Positions 1-7,456 are shown, counted from the first letter of the stretch. The stretch: DNA of 14,830 nt from DAOTXK01 sp034435395 (GCA_034435395.1 DAOTXK010000320.1:1-14830); one strand, 5' to 3'. The notes: a model not told the origin generated them from the sequence alone. Numbers and translations are program-made.

Positions 1-14
1 GGATTAAGTTCAGT

Positions 15-42
15 GGTGAATGTTGAGTGTTGCGTGTTGAAT
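15..42. repeat. Short tandem heptamer repeat downstream of aroC
   Basis: Four imperfect 7-base units read ggtgaat, gttgagt, gttgcgt and gttgaat head to tail. They lie in the roughly 90 bases after the aroC stop codon. The remainder of this stretch (43-91) holds only small GC-rich inverted repeats, such as GGTCA-ggg-TGACC near 59-71, without a U tract, so I cannot name a terminator here. No gene is visible in 1-91. Confidence 0.5.
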
Positions 43-91
43 GGTCCATGGTGGCGGTGGTCAGGGTGACCGGCTCAGTGGCCGGCAGCGA

Positions 92-1297
92 TCATTCATC
101 GGGTTCGCCGGGCCAATCGTAGCCGAATCGCCACGGCTGATTTCGCATCGGCAGGTCGTCAAGCCGGCCTCGCCGCAGGCTGTCGAAGCGCGCGCGCACG
201 TCATCCATGTGATCGCCGCCCAGTCTCTCCAGCAGCGCGTCGGCCAACACAAAAGCCACCATCGCCTCACCCACCACCACGGCGCGCGGCACCGCGCAGA
301 AATCGGAGCGCTCGTAGGTGGTTGGGCTTGGCTCACCGGTCGCTAGGTCAACCGAGTCGAGCGGGGTCAGGGTGGTGCTGATCGGTTTCATGGCGGCGCG
401 CACGATCAGCGGCTCTCCGGTGGTGATGCCGCCTTCCAGGCCCCCGGCGCGGTTGGTTCGGCGGCGCAGGACGCCGTCCCGCAGTTCAATGGCATCGTGG
501 ACCTGGGTGCCGGGGCGCGCCGCATTCTCAAATGCCGGGCCGATCTCCGCCCCCTTGATCGACGGGATGCTACCCATCGCCCCCAGCAGCCGACCGGTCA
601 GCCGGCGGTCGTGGTGGACGTGGCTGCCCAACCCTGGCGGCAATCCCAGCGCCACAATCTCAAAGACGCCGCCCAGCGTGTCTTTGTTGATCTTGGCCTG
701 GCGGATGGCAGCCTGCATCGCCTCAGCGGCAGCCCCGTCCGGGCAGCGGACCTCGCTGGCTTCGGCGGCAACGAAGCGCGCTTCGTAGGGCATGTCGGGC
801 GCGGTCTGGGCGGCTACATCCCCGATGCGGACCACATAACCGCCGACCTGTATGCCCAGCTCGGCCAGCAGCTTTTTGCCGACCGCGCCGACGGCGACGC
901 GCATGGCCGTTTCGCGGGCGCTGGCCCGCTCCAGCGAGAGCCGCAGGTCGTCGTAATGGTATTTGATGGCGGCGGTCAGGTCGGCATGGCCAGGGCGCGG
1001 CCTGGTCAAGGGGGGGATGTCCTTCTCTGCCCAGTTCTTCCAATCCCGGTTGTGGATAACCAGCCCAATGGGGCCGCCCGTCGTCCGACCGGCCATCACG
1101 CCGCCGGTGAACCGGACCCGGTCGCGCTCGATCTGCATCCGCCCGCCGCTGCCGTAGCCCTGCTGACGGCGGGCCAGATCGCGATTGATGTCCTCCGGCG
1201 AGAGCGGCAGCCCGGCGGGCATACCTTCCAGGATGCCGCTCAGCAGGGGGCCGTGCGATTCGCCAGCGGTGAGAAACCGTAATCGGGCGTGGCTCAT
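92..1297 (-). CDS. aroC: Chorismate synthase
   Basis: It makes chorismate from 5-enolpyruvylshikimate 3-phosphate with reduced FMN, the last common step to Phe, Tyr and Trp, in the cytosol. The protein is 401 residues, within the usual bacterial range. Family signatures are clear: GESHG at 12-16 with the catalytic-type His15, a Gly/Arg-rich segment RQQGYGSGGR near 44-53, RPRPGHAD at 99-106, RASARET at 124-130, then a GGLEGG segment and an SDFCAVPRA segment toward the C-terminus. The reading frame stays open 63 bases further upstream, but that extension lies inside aroE and is not family-like. The ATG at 1297 overlaps the aroE TGA as ATGA, so translational coupling decides the start. It is the last gene of the operon visible here. 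No flavin reductase domain is present, so it is monofunctional and needs FMNH2 from elsewhere. Confidence 0.97.
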   Translation of the reverse strand: MSHARLRFLTAGESHGPLLSGILEGMPAGLPLSPEDINRDLARRQQGYGSGGRMQIERDRVRFTGGVMAGRTTGGPIGLVIHNRDWKNWAEKDIPPLTRPRPGHADLTAAIKYHYDDLRLSLERASARETAMRVAVGAVGKKLLAELGIQVGGYVVRIGDVAAQTAPDMPYEARFVAAEASEVRCPDGAAAEAMQAAIRQAKINKDTLGGVFEIVALGLPPGLGSHVHHDRRLTGRLLGAMGSIPSIKGAEIGPAFENAARPGTQVHDAIELRDGVLRRRTNRAGGLEGGITTGEPLIVRAAMKPISTTLTPLDSVDLATGEPSPTTYERSDFCAVPRAVVVGEAMVAFVLADALLERLGGDHMDDVRARFDSLRRGRLDDLPMRNQPWRFGYDWPGEPDE

Positions 1298-2205
1298 GGG
1301 TGAAGTGCCTGCCGTGCCGCTTCCAGCATCACATCGAGGGGAGGTTCCTGGCCGGTCCACAGGCGGAAAGACTCCGCGCCCTGATGAACCAGCATGCCCA
1401 GGCCGGTGATGGCATGGGCACCAGCAGCTTTTGCCTGCCGCAGCAGCTTTGTCTCTTCCGGGCGATAAACCATGTCGTAGACGGTCGCCTTTCTGGGAAT
1501 CGGTATCTCTTCCGGCCAGGGTGATTGGTCAATATGCGGCCACATGCCAACTGGTGTGCAGTTGACGATCAGATCGATCGTCGGGGCGATGATGGCGATG
1601 CGATCCCAGGGCAGGGTGAGCATCTGCATGCGCCAGTGGGTGGATTCGATGGGGTCTTTTTGGGCTGAGCCGATGACCGATAGCCCGGCCTGCACGTCAC
1701 GAATCAACTCCAGCCCTCGGCTGGGATGGCGGCAGGCGACATGCAGGTGGTAACCAAGGCGGGCCAGGACAAAAGCGGCGGCGCGCGCCGCCCCGCCCGC
1801 GCCCAGAATCATCGCGCGTGACTGATCCGGCGTGGCACTGACATATCCGGTCAGGTCCCGGTAAAACCCGATGATGTCGGTGTTGGTGCCATGCAGCCGG
1901 TTGAGACCGTCCTGGATGACCTGAATGGTGTTGACGGCTCCCAGGGCTTTGATCTCCGGCGGCACGACATCCAGCATATCGACCACCGCATGCTTGTGGG
2001 GCACGGTGACGTTAACGCCGCGCAGGCCGCGCTCCCGCAAATTCTCGATGAACTGTTTGAGATGTTGAGGCTGCACCGGATACGCTTCGTAACGCCAGTT
2101 CATGCCCAGAGAGGCAAAGGCCGCATTAAACATGGCTGGGCTGGTGCTGTGTTCCACCGGCCAGCCAATCAGGCCCACCAGTTGCGTCTCATGCTCGACG
2201 CTCAC
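1294..2205 (-). CDS. aroE: Shikimate dehydrogenase
   Basis: It reduces 3-dehydroshikimate to shikimate with NADPH. It has 303 residues, slightly longer than the E. coli enzyme (about 270). The N-terminal substrate domain has the paired Ser/Thr motif in EHSTSP (19-23), NVTVPHK at 65-71 with the catalytic-type Lys71, and GTNTD with Asp110. The Rossmann cofactor domain shows GAGGAA at 135-140, VNCTPVGM and, near the end, GLGMLVHQGAESF. The start is a GTG at 2205, preceded by an AGGAG ribosome binding site 8 bases upstream. The first 17 bases overlap the end of aroA. The stop shares ATGA with aroC. A residue after the second-domain Gly-rich loop that would distinguish NADP from NAD preference was not analysed. 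Confidence 0.96.
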   Translation of the reverse strand: MSVEHETQLVGLIGWPVEHSTSPAMFNAAFASLGMNWRYEAYPVQPQHLKQFIENLRERGLRGVNVTVPHKHAVVDMLDVVPPEIKALGAVNTIQVIQDGLNRLHGTNTDIIGFYRDLTGYVSATPDQSRAMILGAGGAARAAAFVLARLGYHLHVACRHPSRGLELIRDVQAGLSVIGSAQKDPIESTHWRMQMLTLPWDRIAIIAPTIDLIVNCTPVGMWPHIDQSPWPEEIPIPRKATVYDMVYRPEETKLLRQAKAAGAHAITGLGMLVHQGAESFRLWTGQEPPLDVMLEAARQALHP

Positions 2206-3514
2206 GGATGTTTGCTCCTAGTGCGTGCAGCGTCCCGGCGAAGTCGGGGAACGAGTCGGCGATGCAGCCTGCCCCCTGGACAGTTGTCATCCCGTCGGCC
2301 ACCAGCCCGGCAATCGCCAGGCTCATGCCGATGCGGTGATCGTCATGGGCGTCTACCGCCGCGCCCTGCAAGCGCTGCGGCCCGGCGATGGCGAATCCAT
2401 CCGCGCGTTCTTCGATGACGGCTCCCATTTTACGCAGTTCACCGGCCATGACGGCTATCCGATCGGTCTCCTTGACCCGCAATTCCTGGGCATCGCGGAC
2501 TTCCGTCCGGCCCTGGGCGAACAGCGCCGTTACCATCAGGAGGGGGAATTCGTCGATCATGCGGACAACCGCCTCGCCAGAGACAGTGGCGCTCCCCAAC
2601 GCCGTTGATTGTACCACGATACGGCCCACGGGATCGCCGCCCGACTCGCCGGTTGGCGTGACGGCGATCGCGGCACCCATTTCCCCCAAGACGTTGAGCA
2701 GGCCGGTGCGGGTCGGATTGAGGATGACGTTATGCAGCGTCAGCCGACTTGACGGCAGGAGGCTGGCCGCGATGATGAGGAAAGCGGCGGACGAAAAATC
2801 GCCAGGGATGGTCAGGTCGAGGGGGAGCAGCCGACGACCCGGCGTTAACGTGATGGTGTTGCTCTCAATGCCCACATCCGCACCCATGGCGCGCAGCAGG
2901 CGTTCGGTGTGGTCGCGGGCCGGCCCCGGCTGGACAATGATCGTCGGCCCTTCTGCGAACAGCCCGGCCAGCAAAAGGGCGCTCTTAACCTGAGCGCTGG
3001 CGATGGGCATTTCGTAGTGAATGCCGCGCAACGGGGAGGGGCGGACGTGCAGCGGCGGACGCCCTTCGGTGTCGGTGATGTCAGCGCCCATCTGGCGCAG
3101 CGGCCCGGTGATGCGGCGCATGGGGCGGCGGCGCAGTTGCTCGGAGCCGTCGAGGGTGCTGGCGAACGGCTGCCCGGCCAGGATGCCAGCCAGCAGGCGC
3201 AGGCCCGTCCCGGCGTTCGCCAGGTTCAGGGGGGCTTTGGGGGCGCTGAGTTTCCCGCCGTGAACCGTCAGGGTGTGGGGATCAGGCTCTTCCACCAGGA
3301 CCCCCAGGGCGCGGACCGCTTGCAGGGTGGCCAGCGTATCGCCCGCCGGGAGCCAGCCCCGAATGTGGGTCGTGCCGTCCGCCAGCGCGCCCAACAACAC
3401 GGCCCGATGGCTGATGCTTTTGTCGCCGGGGACAGTGGCTTCGCCGTGTAATGTGCTGCCCGGTTCGACGGTCAGAGTGAGCGGATTGGTGGAAGTGAAG
3501 GTGGGAGTCGCCAT
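2189..3514 (-). CDS. aroA: 3-phosphoshikimate 1-carboxyvinyltransferase (EPSP synthase), class II type
   Basis: It transfers the enolpyruvyl group of PEP to shikimate 3-phosphate. It has 441 residues. The start at 3514 is chosen because GAGGTG lies about 5 bases upstream and the protein then begins near the conserved GDKSISHR (30-37). The open frame continues upstream another 53 codons with no family match. Other motifs are NAGTGLRLLAG (100-110), SAQVKSALLLAG, RDHTERLL, NPTRTG and a C-terminal DDHRIGMS segment. The combination GDKS, SAQVK, RDHTE and NPTR is the motif set used to define class II enzymes (CP4 and Gram-positive type), many of which tolerate glyphosate. The Gly in NAGTG is retained, unlike the Ala of CP4, so tolerance is not certain. 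It follows tyrS by 55 bases and overlaps aroE by 17. Confidence 0.97.
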   Translation of the reverse strand: MATPTFTSTNPLTLTVEPGSTLHGEATVPGDKSISHRAVLLGALADGTTHIRGWLPAGDTLATLQAVRALGVLVEEPDPHTLTVHGGKLSAPKAPLNLANAGTGLRLLAGILAGQPFASTLDGSEQLRRRPMRRITGPLRQMGADITDTEGRPPLHVRPSPLRGIHYEMPIASAQVKSALLLAGLFAEGPTIIVQPGPARDHTERLLRAMGADVGIESNTITLTPGRRLLPLDLTIPGDFSSAAFLIIAASLLPSSRLTLHNVILNPTRTGLLNVLGEMGAAIAVTPTGESGGDPVGRIVVQSTALGSATVSGEAVVRMIDEFPLLMVTALFAQGRTEVRDAQELRVKETDRIAVMAGELRKMGAVIEERADGFAIAGPQRLQGAAVDAHDDHRIGMSLAIAGLVADGMTTVQGAGCIADSFPDFAGTLHALGANIRERRA

Positions 3515-3569
3515 AGCACCTCGGATTCGCTGTAGATGACTCTGAACCACAGGACGGGCCGAAGCTGTC

Positions 3570-4796
3570 TCATTTGTCCGCCGGGACCAGGCGCAGGAAG
3601 CGCCGCCTGCCCACCTGGAGGACGGCATCCTTCGGCACGACAGCAAAATCGATATCTTGGACAGGCAAGCCATCTATTCTTACGGACGATTGCCGGACCA
3701 GCCGCTTGGCCTCGCCCCGGCTTCTGGCCAGTCCGCTGCTATGGATGACATCCACAATGCTGGTCGGCTGATGTAACACGAATGTCGCCATCTGTTCTGG
3801 CGTCTCCCGCTGCTGGTGCACACGCGCAAAATGGGCCACAGCCTCGTCCGCCTGGGCGTCGCCATGGAAGCATGACACGATCTCCCAGGCCAGTTGCCCT
3901 TTGGCGTCCATGGGATGGACACGCCCGGATGTCAGGCCCTCTTTGAGCGCGTTGATCCGCGCTATCGGCCAGCGCGTGACCAGGTCGAAATAGGAGAACA
4001 TGGCGGTATCCGGGATGCTCATGACTTTCCCGTACTGAACCTCCGGAGGTTCAGCGATGCCGATGTAATTCCCCGTGCTTTTGGACATCCGTCGAACCCC
4101 GTCGGTCCCCACCAGGATCGGGAAGGTGATGCAGACCTGCGGGCGCTGCCCGAAGTATTCCTGAAGCTTACGTCCGGCCATCAGGTTAAACAACTGCTCG
4201 GTCGCGCCGATCTGGACATCGGCTTCCAGGACAACCGCGTCGTATCCCTGGGCCAGCGGATACAGCAGTTCGCGTAGCCAGACCGGATCGCCGTCCTGGT
4301 ATCGTTTACGGAAGTTGTCGCGCGCCAGCAATTGCTGGGCCGTGAAGAGGGAGCCGAACTCGATAACGTCTTTGAACGACAGCCTGCCCAGCCAGTCAGC
4401 GTTGTAGCGAATGGTTGTGCGCGCAGGGTCGAGGATCAGATATACCTGGTCGATATACAAACGGGCATGCTCGCGGATGTGCGCCTCGGCGGGGATGGTT
4501 CGGGCCGTCTCCCGGTCGCTGGCGTCGCCGATGGTTGTGGTGAAGGTCCCTATCAAGACCGTGACATCATGCCCCAGGTCCTGGAACTGCCGCAGCTTGC
4601 GCAGCGTAACCGTATGTCCGAGATGCAGGTGAGGCCCGGTCACGTCGTATCCGCAGTAGACTTTTAAGGCGCGCCCGTCTGTCGCGGCGTCGGCCAATCG
4701 CTGCCGCAGCTCCTCCCGCATGTTACGGGCCAGGGCATCGTCGCCATATTGGGCGCCATTCATCAGCAGAGTCACTTGCTGGCCGACTGGTATCAT
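3570..4796 (-). CDS. tyrS: Tyrosyl-tRNA synthetase embedded in the aromatic operon
   Basis: It charges tRNA-Tyr with tyrosine. It has 408 residues. The class I Rossmann core has HLGH at 58-61 (HIGH motif), GDASDRE near 90-96, a tyrosine-pocket segment YDAVVLEADVQIGATEQ (185-201) and RMSKS at 236-240 (KMSKS). A C-terminal S4 RNA-binding domain follows from about 350, with SRGEAKRLV and a VRIDG turn. The KMSKS form and S4 tail fit the TyrZ-like branch rather than the KFGKT E. coli type. The usual GGTDQ loop is GATEQ here, a conservative but unusual change. The start is ambiguous: a GTG at 4814 opens the frame, but GAGGAG sits 10 bases before the ATG at 4796, so I prefer that ATG. It lies 79 bases after tyrA and 55 before aroA. 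Whether this is the only tyrS of the genome cannot be seen. Confidence 0.93.
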   Translation of the reverse strand: MIPVGQQVTLLMNGAQYGDDALARNMREELRQRLADAATDGRALKVYCGYDVTGPHLHLGHTVTLRKLRQFQDLGHDVTVLIGTFTTTIGDASDRETARTIPAEAHIREHARLYIDQVYLILDPARTTIRYNADWLGRLSFKDVIEFGSLFTAQQLLARDNFRKRYQDGDPVWLRELLYPLAQGYDAVVLEADVQIGATEQLFNLMAGRKLQEYFGQRPQVCITFPILVGTDGVRRMSKSTGNYIGIAEPPEVQYGKVMSIPDTAMFSYFDLVTRWPIARINALKEGLTSGRVHPMDAKGQLAWEIVSCFHGDAQADEAVAHFARVHQQRETPEQMATFVLHQPTSIVDVIHSSGLARSRGEAKRLVRQSSVRIDGLPVQDIDFAVVPKDAVLQVGRRRFLRLVPADK

Positions 4797-4875
4797 GACG
4801 GAGGTTCTCCTCACTCTTCAGGTTCCGGTGCTGGTATGCCGGGCGCGAAAGCCGCCCCGACGCTGCCGTCCGGGG

Positions 4876-5751
4876 CTAACGCGGATGCCTCTCCGACCAG
4901 ACCAGACGGGCATCATGAGCGGCCTGCAGGATGCTCTGGAGCTGGTTTTCGTCATGCGCCACGAGCGCGGCCTCCAGCGTTGCCAGTTGCACCCGGAACA
5001 GCGCCAGCAGCCGGGCAATGGCGGTGGTGTTGGTGCGGATGATGTCGCTCATCATTCGCACGTCGCTCCCTGCCAGACGGGATGTGTCTCGGAAGCCGCT
5101 CGCCGCCAGGTCCCAGACAGTGTCGTCGAGGGCGGCTTCTCCAGCGATGGTGCGCACCATGGCCACGCTGAGCAGATAGGGCAGGTGGCTGATTCCAGCG
5201 ACCAGGCGGTCATGACGCGCCGCGTCCATCTCGATCGGTATGGCGCGTAACGCTTCCACCAGTTCCAGCGCGCGCAGGCGGGCGGCGGGCGTGGCGCGCC
5301 GCGGCGGACACAGGACAAAAGGGCGGCCTTCGTACAACGAGGCATCGGCCACGCGGATGCCGCTCTGTTCCTTGCCACACATGGGATGCCCACCCATGGC
5401 CAGGATGCCAATGGGTAAGCTGCCCATGGCCGCGCAGATCTCGGCCTTGGTGCTGCCCAGGTCGATTAACAGCGTATTGGAGCGCAGGTAGCTGCCGATG
5501 CGGTTTTCCAGCATTTCCAGGATGACGTGCACCGGCGCGGCCAGGATCACCGTTTGCGCCTCTTTCGTCCCATCCTGTAAGTCAGCCGTGGCCCGGTCGA
5601 TGATGCCGCGCTCCAGGGCGTAGGCCAGCGTCTCTTCGTTGGGATCGACCCCGGTGATGTGGCGCGCCTGATCCCGCAGAGCCAGCGCCATCGAGCCGCC
5701 CATCAGTCCCAGGCCGACGATGGCCACGTTTTGTTGCTGTAGAGGAGTCAT
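4876..5751 (-). CDS. tyrA: Prephenate dehydrogenase
   Basis: It oxidatively decarboxylates prephenate (or arogenate) to the tyrosine precursor using NAD(P). It has 291 residues. The N-terminal dinucleotide fold shows VGLGLMGGS (12-20) and ends its second strand in VDP, with Asp36, suggesting NAD preference. DLGSTK (97-102) and GGHPMCGKEQSG (120-131, His122) are family signatures, and ISHLP (187-191, His189) opens the all-helical dimer domain. The protein stops after that domain, with no ACT regulatory domain and no fused chorismate mutase. Feedback by tyrosine is therefore not evident in the protein. Its ATG overlaps the aroF stop as ATGA, which supports the start. Substrate choice between prephenate and arogenate cannot be told from these motifs alone. 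Confidence 0.95.
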   Translation of the reverse strand: MTPLQQQNVAIVGLGLMGGSMALALRDQARHITGVDPNEETLAYALERGIIDRATADLQDGTKEAQTVILAAPVHVILEMLENRIGSYLRSNTLLIDLGSTKAEICAAMGSLPIGILAMGGHPMCGKEQSGIRVADASLYEGRPFVLCPPRRATPAARLRALELVEALRAIPIEMDAARHDRLVAGISHLPYLLSVAMVRTIAGEAALDDTVWDLAASGFRDTSRLAGSDVRMMSDIIRTNTTAIARLLALFRVQLATLEAALVAHDENQLQSILQAAHDARLVWSERHPR

Positions 5752-6767
5752 AACGTCCTATCCACTGCCGCGGCGATCCGCTTCAGCGACTGCATCAGGT
5801 TGGCAAATCGTTCCGGAGTCAGGGATTGCATGCCGTCGGAGAGCGCTTCCTCCGGGTGGGGATGGACCTCGATGATGAGGCCATCCGCGCCGGCGGCCAC
5901 TGCCGCCCGCGAGGCCGCCTCCACGTACTCCCAATGCCCGGTGGCATGGCTGGGATCAGCGATCACGGGCAGGTGCGTCCGCTGCTTGAGCACCGGGATG
6001 GCGTTAATGTCGAAGGTGTTGCGGGTGTATGGCTCAAAGGTGCGAATGCCGCGCTCGCAGATCATCACCCGCGTGTTGCCATGACTGAGGATATACTCGG
6101 CGGACATGAGCAGTTCTTCGATGGTGTTGCTCATGCCGCGCTTGAGCAGCACGGTGTGTTGGGCCTTGCCCACGGCGTGGAGCAGGGCGTAGTTCTGCAT
6201 GTTGCGCGCCCCGATCTGCAGGACATCCGCATAAGCGCAGACCAGGGGCACCATCGCTGGTTCCATCACTTCGGTGACGATGGGCAGGCCGGTTTGCTCG
6301 CGGGCCTCCGCCAGGTACTTGAGGCCCTCTTCCCCCAGGCCCTGGAACGAATAAGGCGACGTGCGTGGTTTGAACGCTCCTCCGCGCAGGGCGGTGGCCC
6401 CGGCTGCTTTGACGGCGTGTGCCGCTTCCAGGATTTGCTCGCGGCTCTCCACCGAGCAAGGCCCGGCGATTACGACGATCTTTTTGTCGCCGACCCTGTC
6501 ACCGTTGAGAGGCACGAGGGAGTTATGGGGCCGGAATTCCCGGCTGGCCAGCTTATACGGATGGCTGACCGGCATGGTCCGCTCCACGCCATCCATCAAT
6601 TCGAACTGCTCACGGTATTGGCGGATGTTGCCATCGCCGACCACGCCGATGATGGTCCGCTCCTCGCCTTCGCTCAGGTGGGCTTCATACCCCAATGTTT
6701 TGACCCGCGAGATGACGGCAGAAATCTCTTTGGTTGTGGCCCCGATCTTCATCACGACGATCATCAT
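5748..6767 (-). CDS. aroF: 3-deoxy-7-phosphoheptulonate (DAHP) synthase, type I-beta
   Basis: It condenses PEP and erythrose 4-phosphate, the committed entry step of the shikimate pathway. It has 339 residues. Residues 1-70 form the ferredoxin-like regulatory domain typical of Thermotoga-type enzymes. There, that domain mediates inhibition by Tyr and Phe. The TIM barrel follows with IAGPCSVES (100-108), LRGGAFKPRTSPYSFQG (127-143), GARNMQNY, LLKRGM, and DPSHATGH (271-278). The metal ligands expected for the family are present: Cys104, His274, Glu300 and Asp311. The start ATG at 6767 is preceded by AGGAG at about 7 bases. A second ATG follows at once and a third at codon 6. The gene lies 43 bases after aroH and overlaps tyrA by 4. 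The symbol aroF is used by analogy; aroG or aroA(f) appear for the same family elsewhere. Confidence 0.96.
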   Translation of the reverse strand: MMIVVMKIGATTKEISAVISRVKTLGYEAHLSEGEERTIIGVVGDGNIRQYREQFELMDGVERTMPVSHPYKLASREFRPHNSLVPLNGDRVGDKKIVVIAGPCSVESREQILEAAHAVKAAGATALRGGAFKPRTSPYSFQGLGEEGLKYLAEAREQTGLPIVTEVMEPAMVPLVCAYADVLQIGARNMQNYALLHAVGKAQHTVLLKRGMSNTIEELLMSAEYILSHGNTRVMICERGIRTFEPYTRNTFDINAIPVLKQRTHLPVIADPSHATGHWEYVEAASRAAVAAGADGLIIEVHPHPEEALSDGMQSLTPERFANLMQSLKRIAAAVDRTL

Positions 6768-6810
6768 TGCTCACTCCTTGTGTGCCTGGCCTCGGCGAGC
6801 CAGCGCTCGG

Positions 6811-7200
6811 TTAGGATGTCTCCTGCAGGGCACGATCTGGTCGAAGACATTCCGCGCCGCGAATGTAGATGTGTTGGATTTCCTGGGGGGGCAGGCGCGT
6901 GTTCCAGTGGATGAGGATACGAATGCAGCGCGCGGGTGAGCCGGGCGGCTGCATCTCGATAGCGCTCAGCAAGGCGGTGTCGTACCAGCCCAGCTGGCGG
7001 GCCGCGGTCGCCGGATAGGCCGCGGTCAGATCGGGCGTGACGGTGAAGATCACACTGGCGACATCCTCCTCCTCGATTCCATTGGCCGCGATCATCTCTC
7101 GCAGTAGCTCCTGTGTGGCGGCATGGATCGCCTCTGGGGTATCGGCTTCGGCCAGCACAGCGCCGCGCACACCTCGACAGGACCAGGGGACATCCGGCAT
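6811..7200 (-). CDS. aroH: Monofunctional chorismate mutase, AroH class
   Basis: It rearranges chorismate to prephenate, feeding tyrA in the same operon. It has 129 residues, the size of Bacillus subtilis AroH (127). Matches to that family are CRGVRGA (8-14, Arg9 as the catalytic-type Arg7), TPDLTAAYP (55-63), IEM with Glu82 (Glu78 equivalent), CIRIL with Arg94 (Arg90 equivalent) and HIYI with Tyr112 (Tyr108 equivalent). The residue at the B. subtilis Cys75 position is Ser79. The frame also opens with an ATG at 7209, but AAGGA lies directly against that codon and 8 bases before the ATG at 7200, so I chose 7200. It is the first structural gene of the operon, about 33 bases after the attenuator hairpin. 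No membrane or export signal is present. Confidence 0.93.
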   Translation of the reverse strand: MPDVPWSCRGVRGAVLAEADTPEAIHAATQELLREMIAANGIEEEDVASVIFTVTPDLTAAYPATAARQLGWYDTALLSAIEMQPPGSPARCIRILIHWNTRLPPQEIQHIYIRGAECLRPDRALQETS

Positions 7201-7232
7201 GGGAAACATCCTTTCTCGCTGCTTGAGCGCAC

Positions 7233-7264
7233 AAAAAAAGCGCAGGGGCGTTATCCCTGCGCTT
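7233..7264 (-). terminator. Attenuator (intrinsic terminator) in the leader of the aromatic operon
   Basis: On the minus strand AAGCGCAGGG (7264-7255) pairs perfectly with CCCTGCGCTT (7247-7238) around a 7-base loop, ATAACGC, and runs into seven T residues (7239-7233). This is a textbook Rho-independent terminator. It lies between the promoter and the first gene of its own operon, 33 bases before the aroH start, rather than after a gene. That position makes it an attenuator. Confidence 0.92.
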
Positions 7265-7317
7265 GCTGTACCCGACCTGAGAATTGCGGTCTGGAGTCAC
7301 GTCGACCGATAACGCCC
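7246..7317 (-). promoter_or_regulatory. Antiterminator pairing segments of the aromatic attenuator
   Basis: GGGCGTTATC (7317-7308) is the exact reverse complement of GATAACGCCC (7255-7246), which covers the edge of the terminator's 5' arm, its loop and part of the 3' arm. The two pairings exclude each other. A weaker protector can form upstream: ATACGC (7329-7324) with GCGTTAT (7315-7309), one base bulged. A ribosome stalled on the aromatic codons (7359-7336) would cover the protector and leave 7317-7308 free to block termination. A ribosome finishing at the stop (7299-7297) would cover 7317-7308 and let the terminator fold. The base pairing is seen; the mechanism is inferred. Confidence 0.75.
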
Positions 7318-7419
7318 GACCCTGCGTATGTCGCCCCAATAATAAAAATAGAAGCCAAAGCAGCCGTTGGCGCGGCTGGAGGCTGGCTTATGGAGCGAGG
7401 CAGGGCGGGCCGGTTTCAC
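7297..7419 (-). CDS. Leader peptide with a run of aromatic codons (attenuation sensor)
   Basis: This is a 40-codon ORF from GTG at 7419 to TGA at 7299-7297. Residues 21-28 are Phe-Gly-Phe-Tyr-Phe-Tyr-Tyr-Trp (codons 7359-7336), so seven of eight consecutive codons specify aromatic amino acids, and all three kinds occur. One further Tyr lies near the end. GAGGAG precedes the GTG with a 10-base spacer. An in-frame TTG at 7437 is an alternative start. The ORF starts about 30 bases after the predicted transcription start and ends 33 bases before the terminator stem. The peptide itself probably has no function; its translation would report the charging of tRNA-Phe, tRNA-Tyr and tRNA-Trp. It has no similarity to a known protein that I recognise. 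The aromatic run, its place between promoter and terminator, and the matching downstream operon make chance unlikely. Confidence 0.85.
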   Translation of the reverse strand: MKPARPASLHKPASSRANGCFGFYFYYWGDIRRVGRYRST

Positions 7420-7456
7420 GGGTGGCTGACTCCTCAAATGCTTAGTTCCTGGCTAC

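Noticed and set aside
5826..6914. A 362-codon plus-strand ORF opposite the DAHP synthase
   Set aside because: It is the antisense shadow of a well-conserved enzyme, with composition typical of complementary-strand translation.
6764..7339. A 191-codon minus-strand ORF across the leader and aroH
   Set aside because: It runs through the attenuator hairpin in a different frame from the AroH match and has no family resemblance.
7201..7450. T-box riboswitch upstream of the aromatic operon
   Set aside because: A GACCGC string and a terminator are present, but the conserved T-box sequence (UGGnACCGCG), the AGUA loop and the specifier layout are not. The aromatic codon run in an ORF explains the region better.
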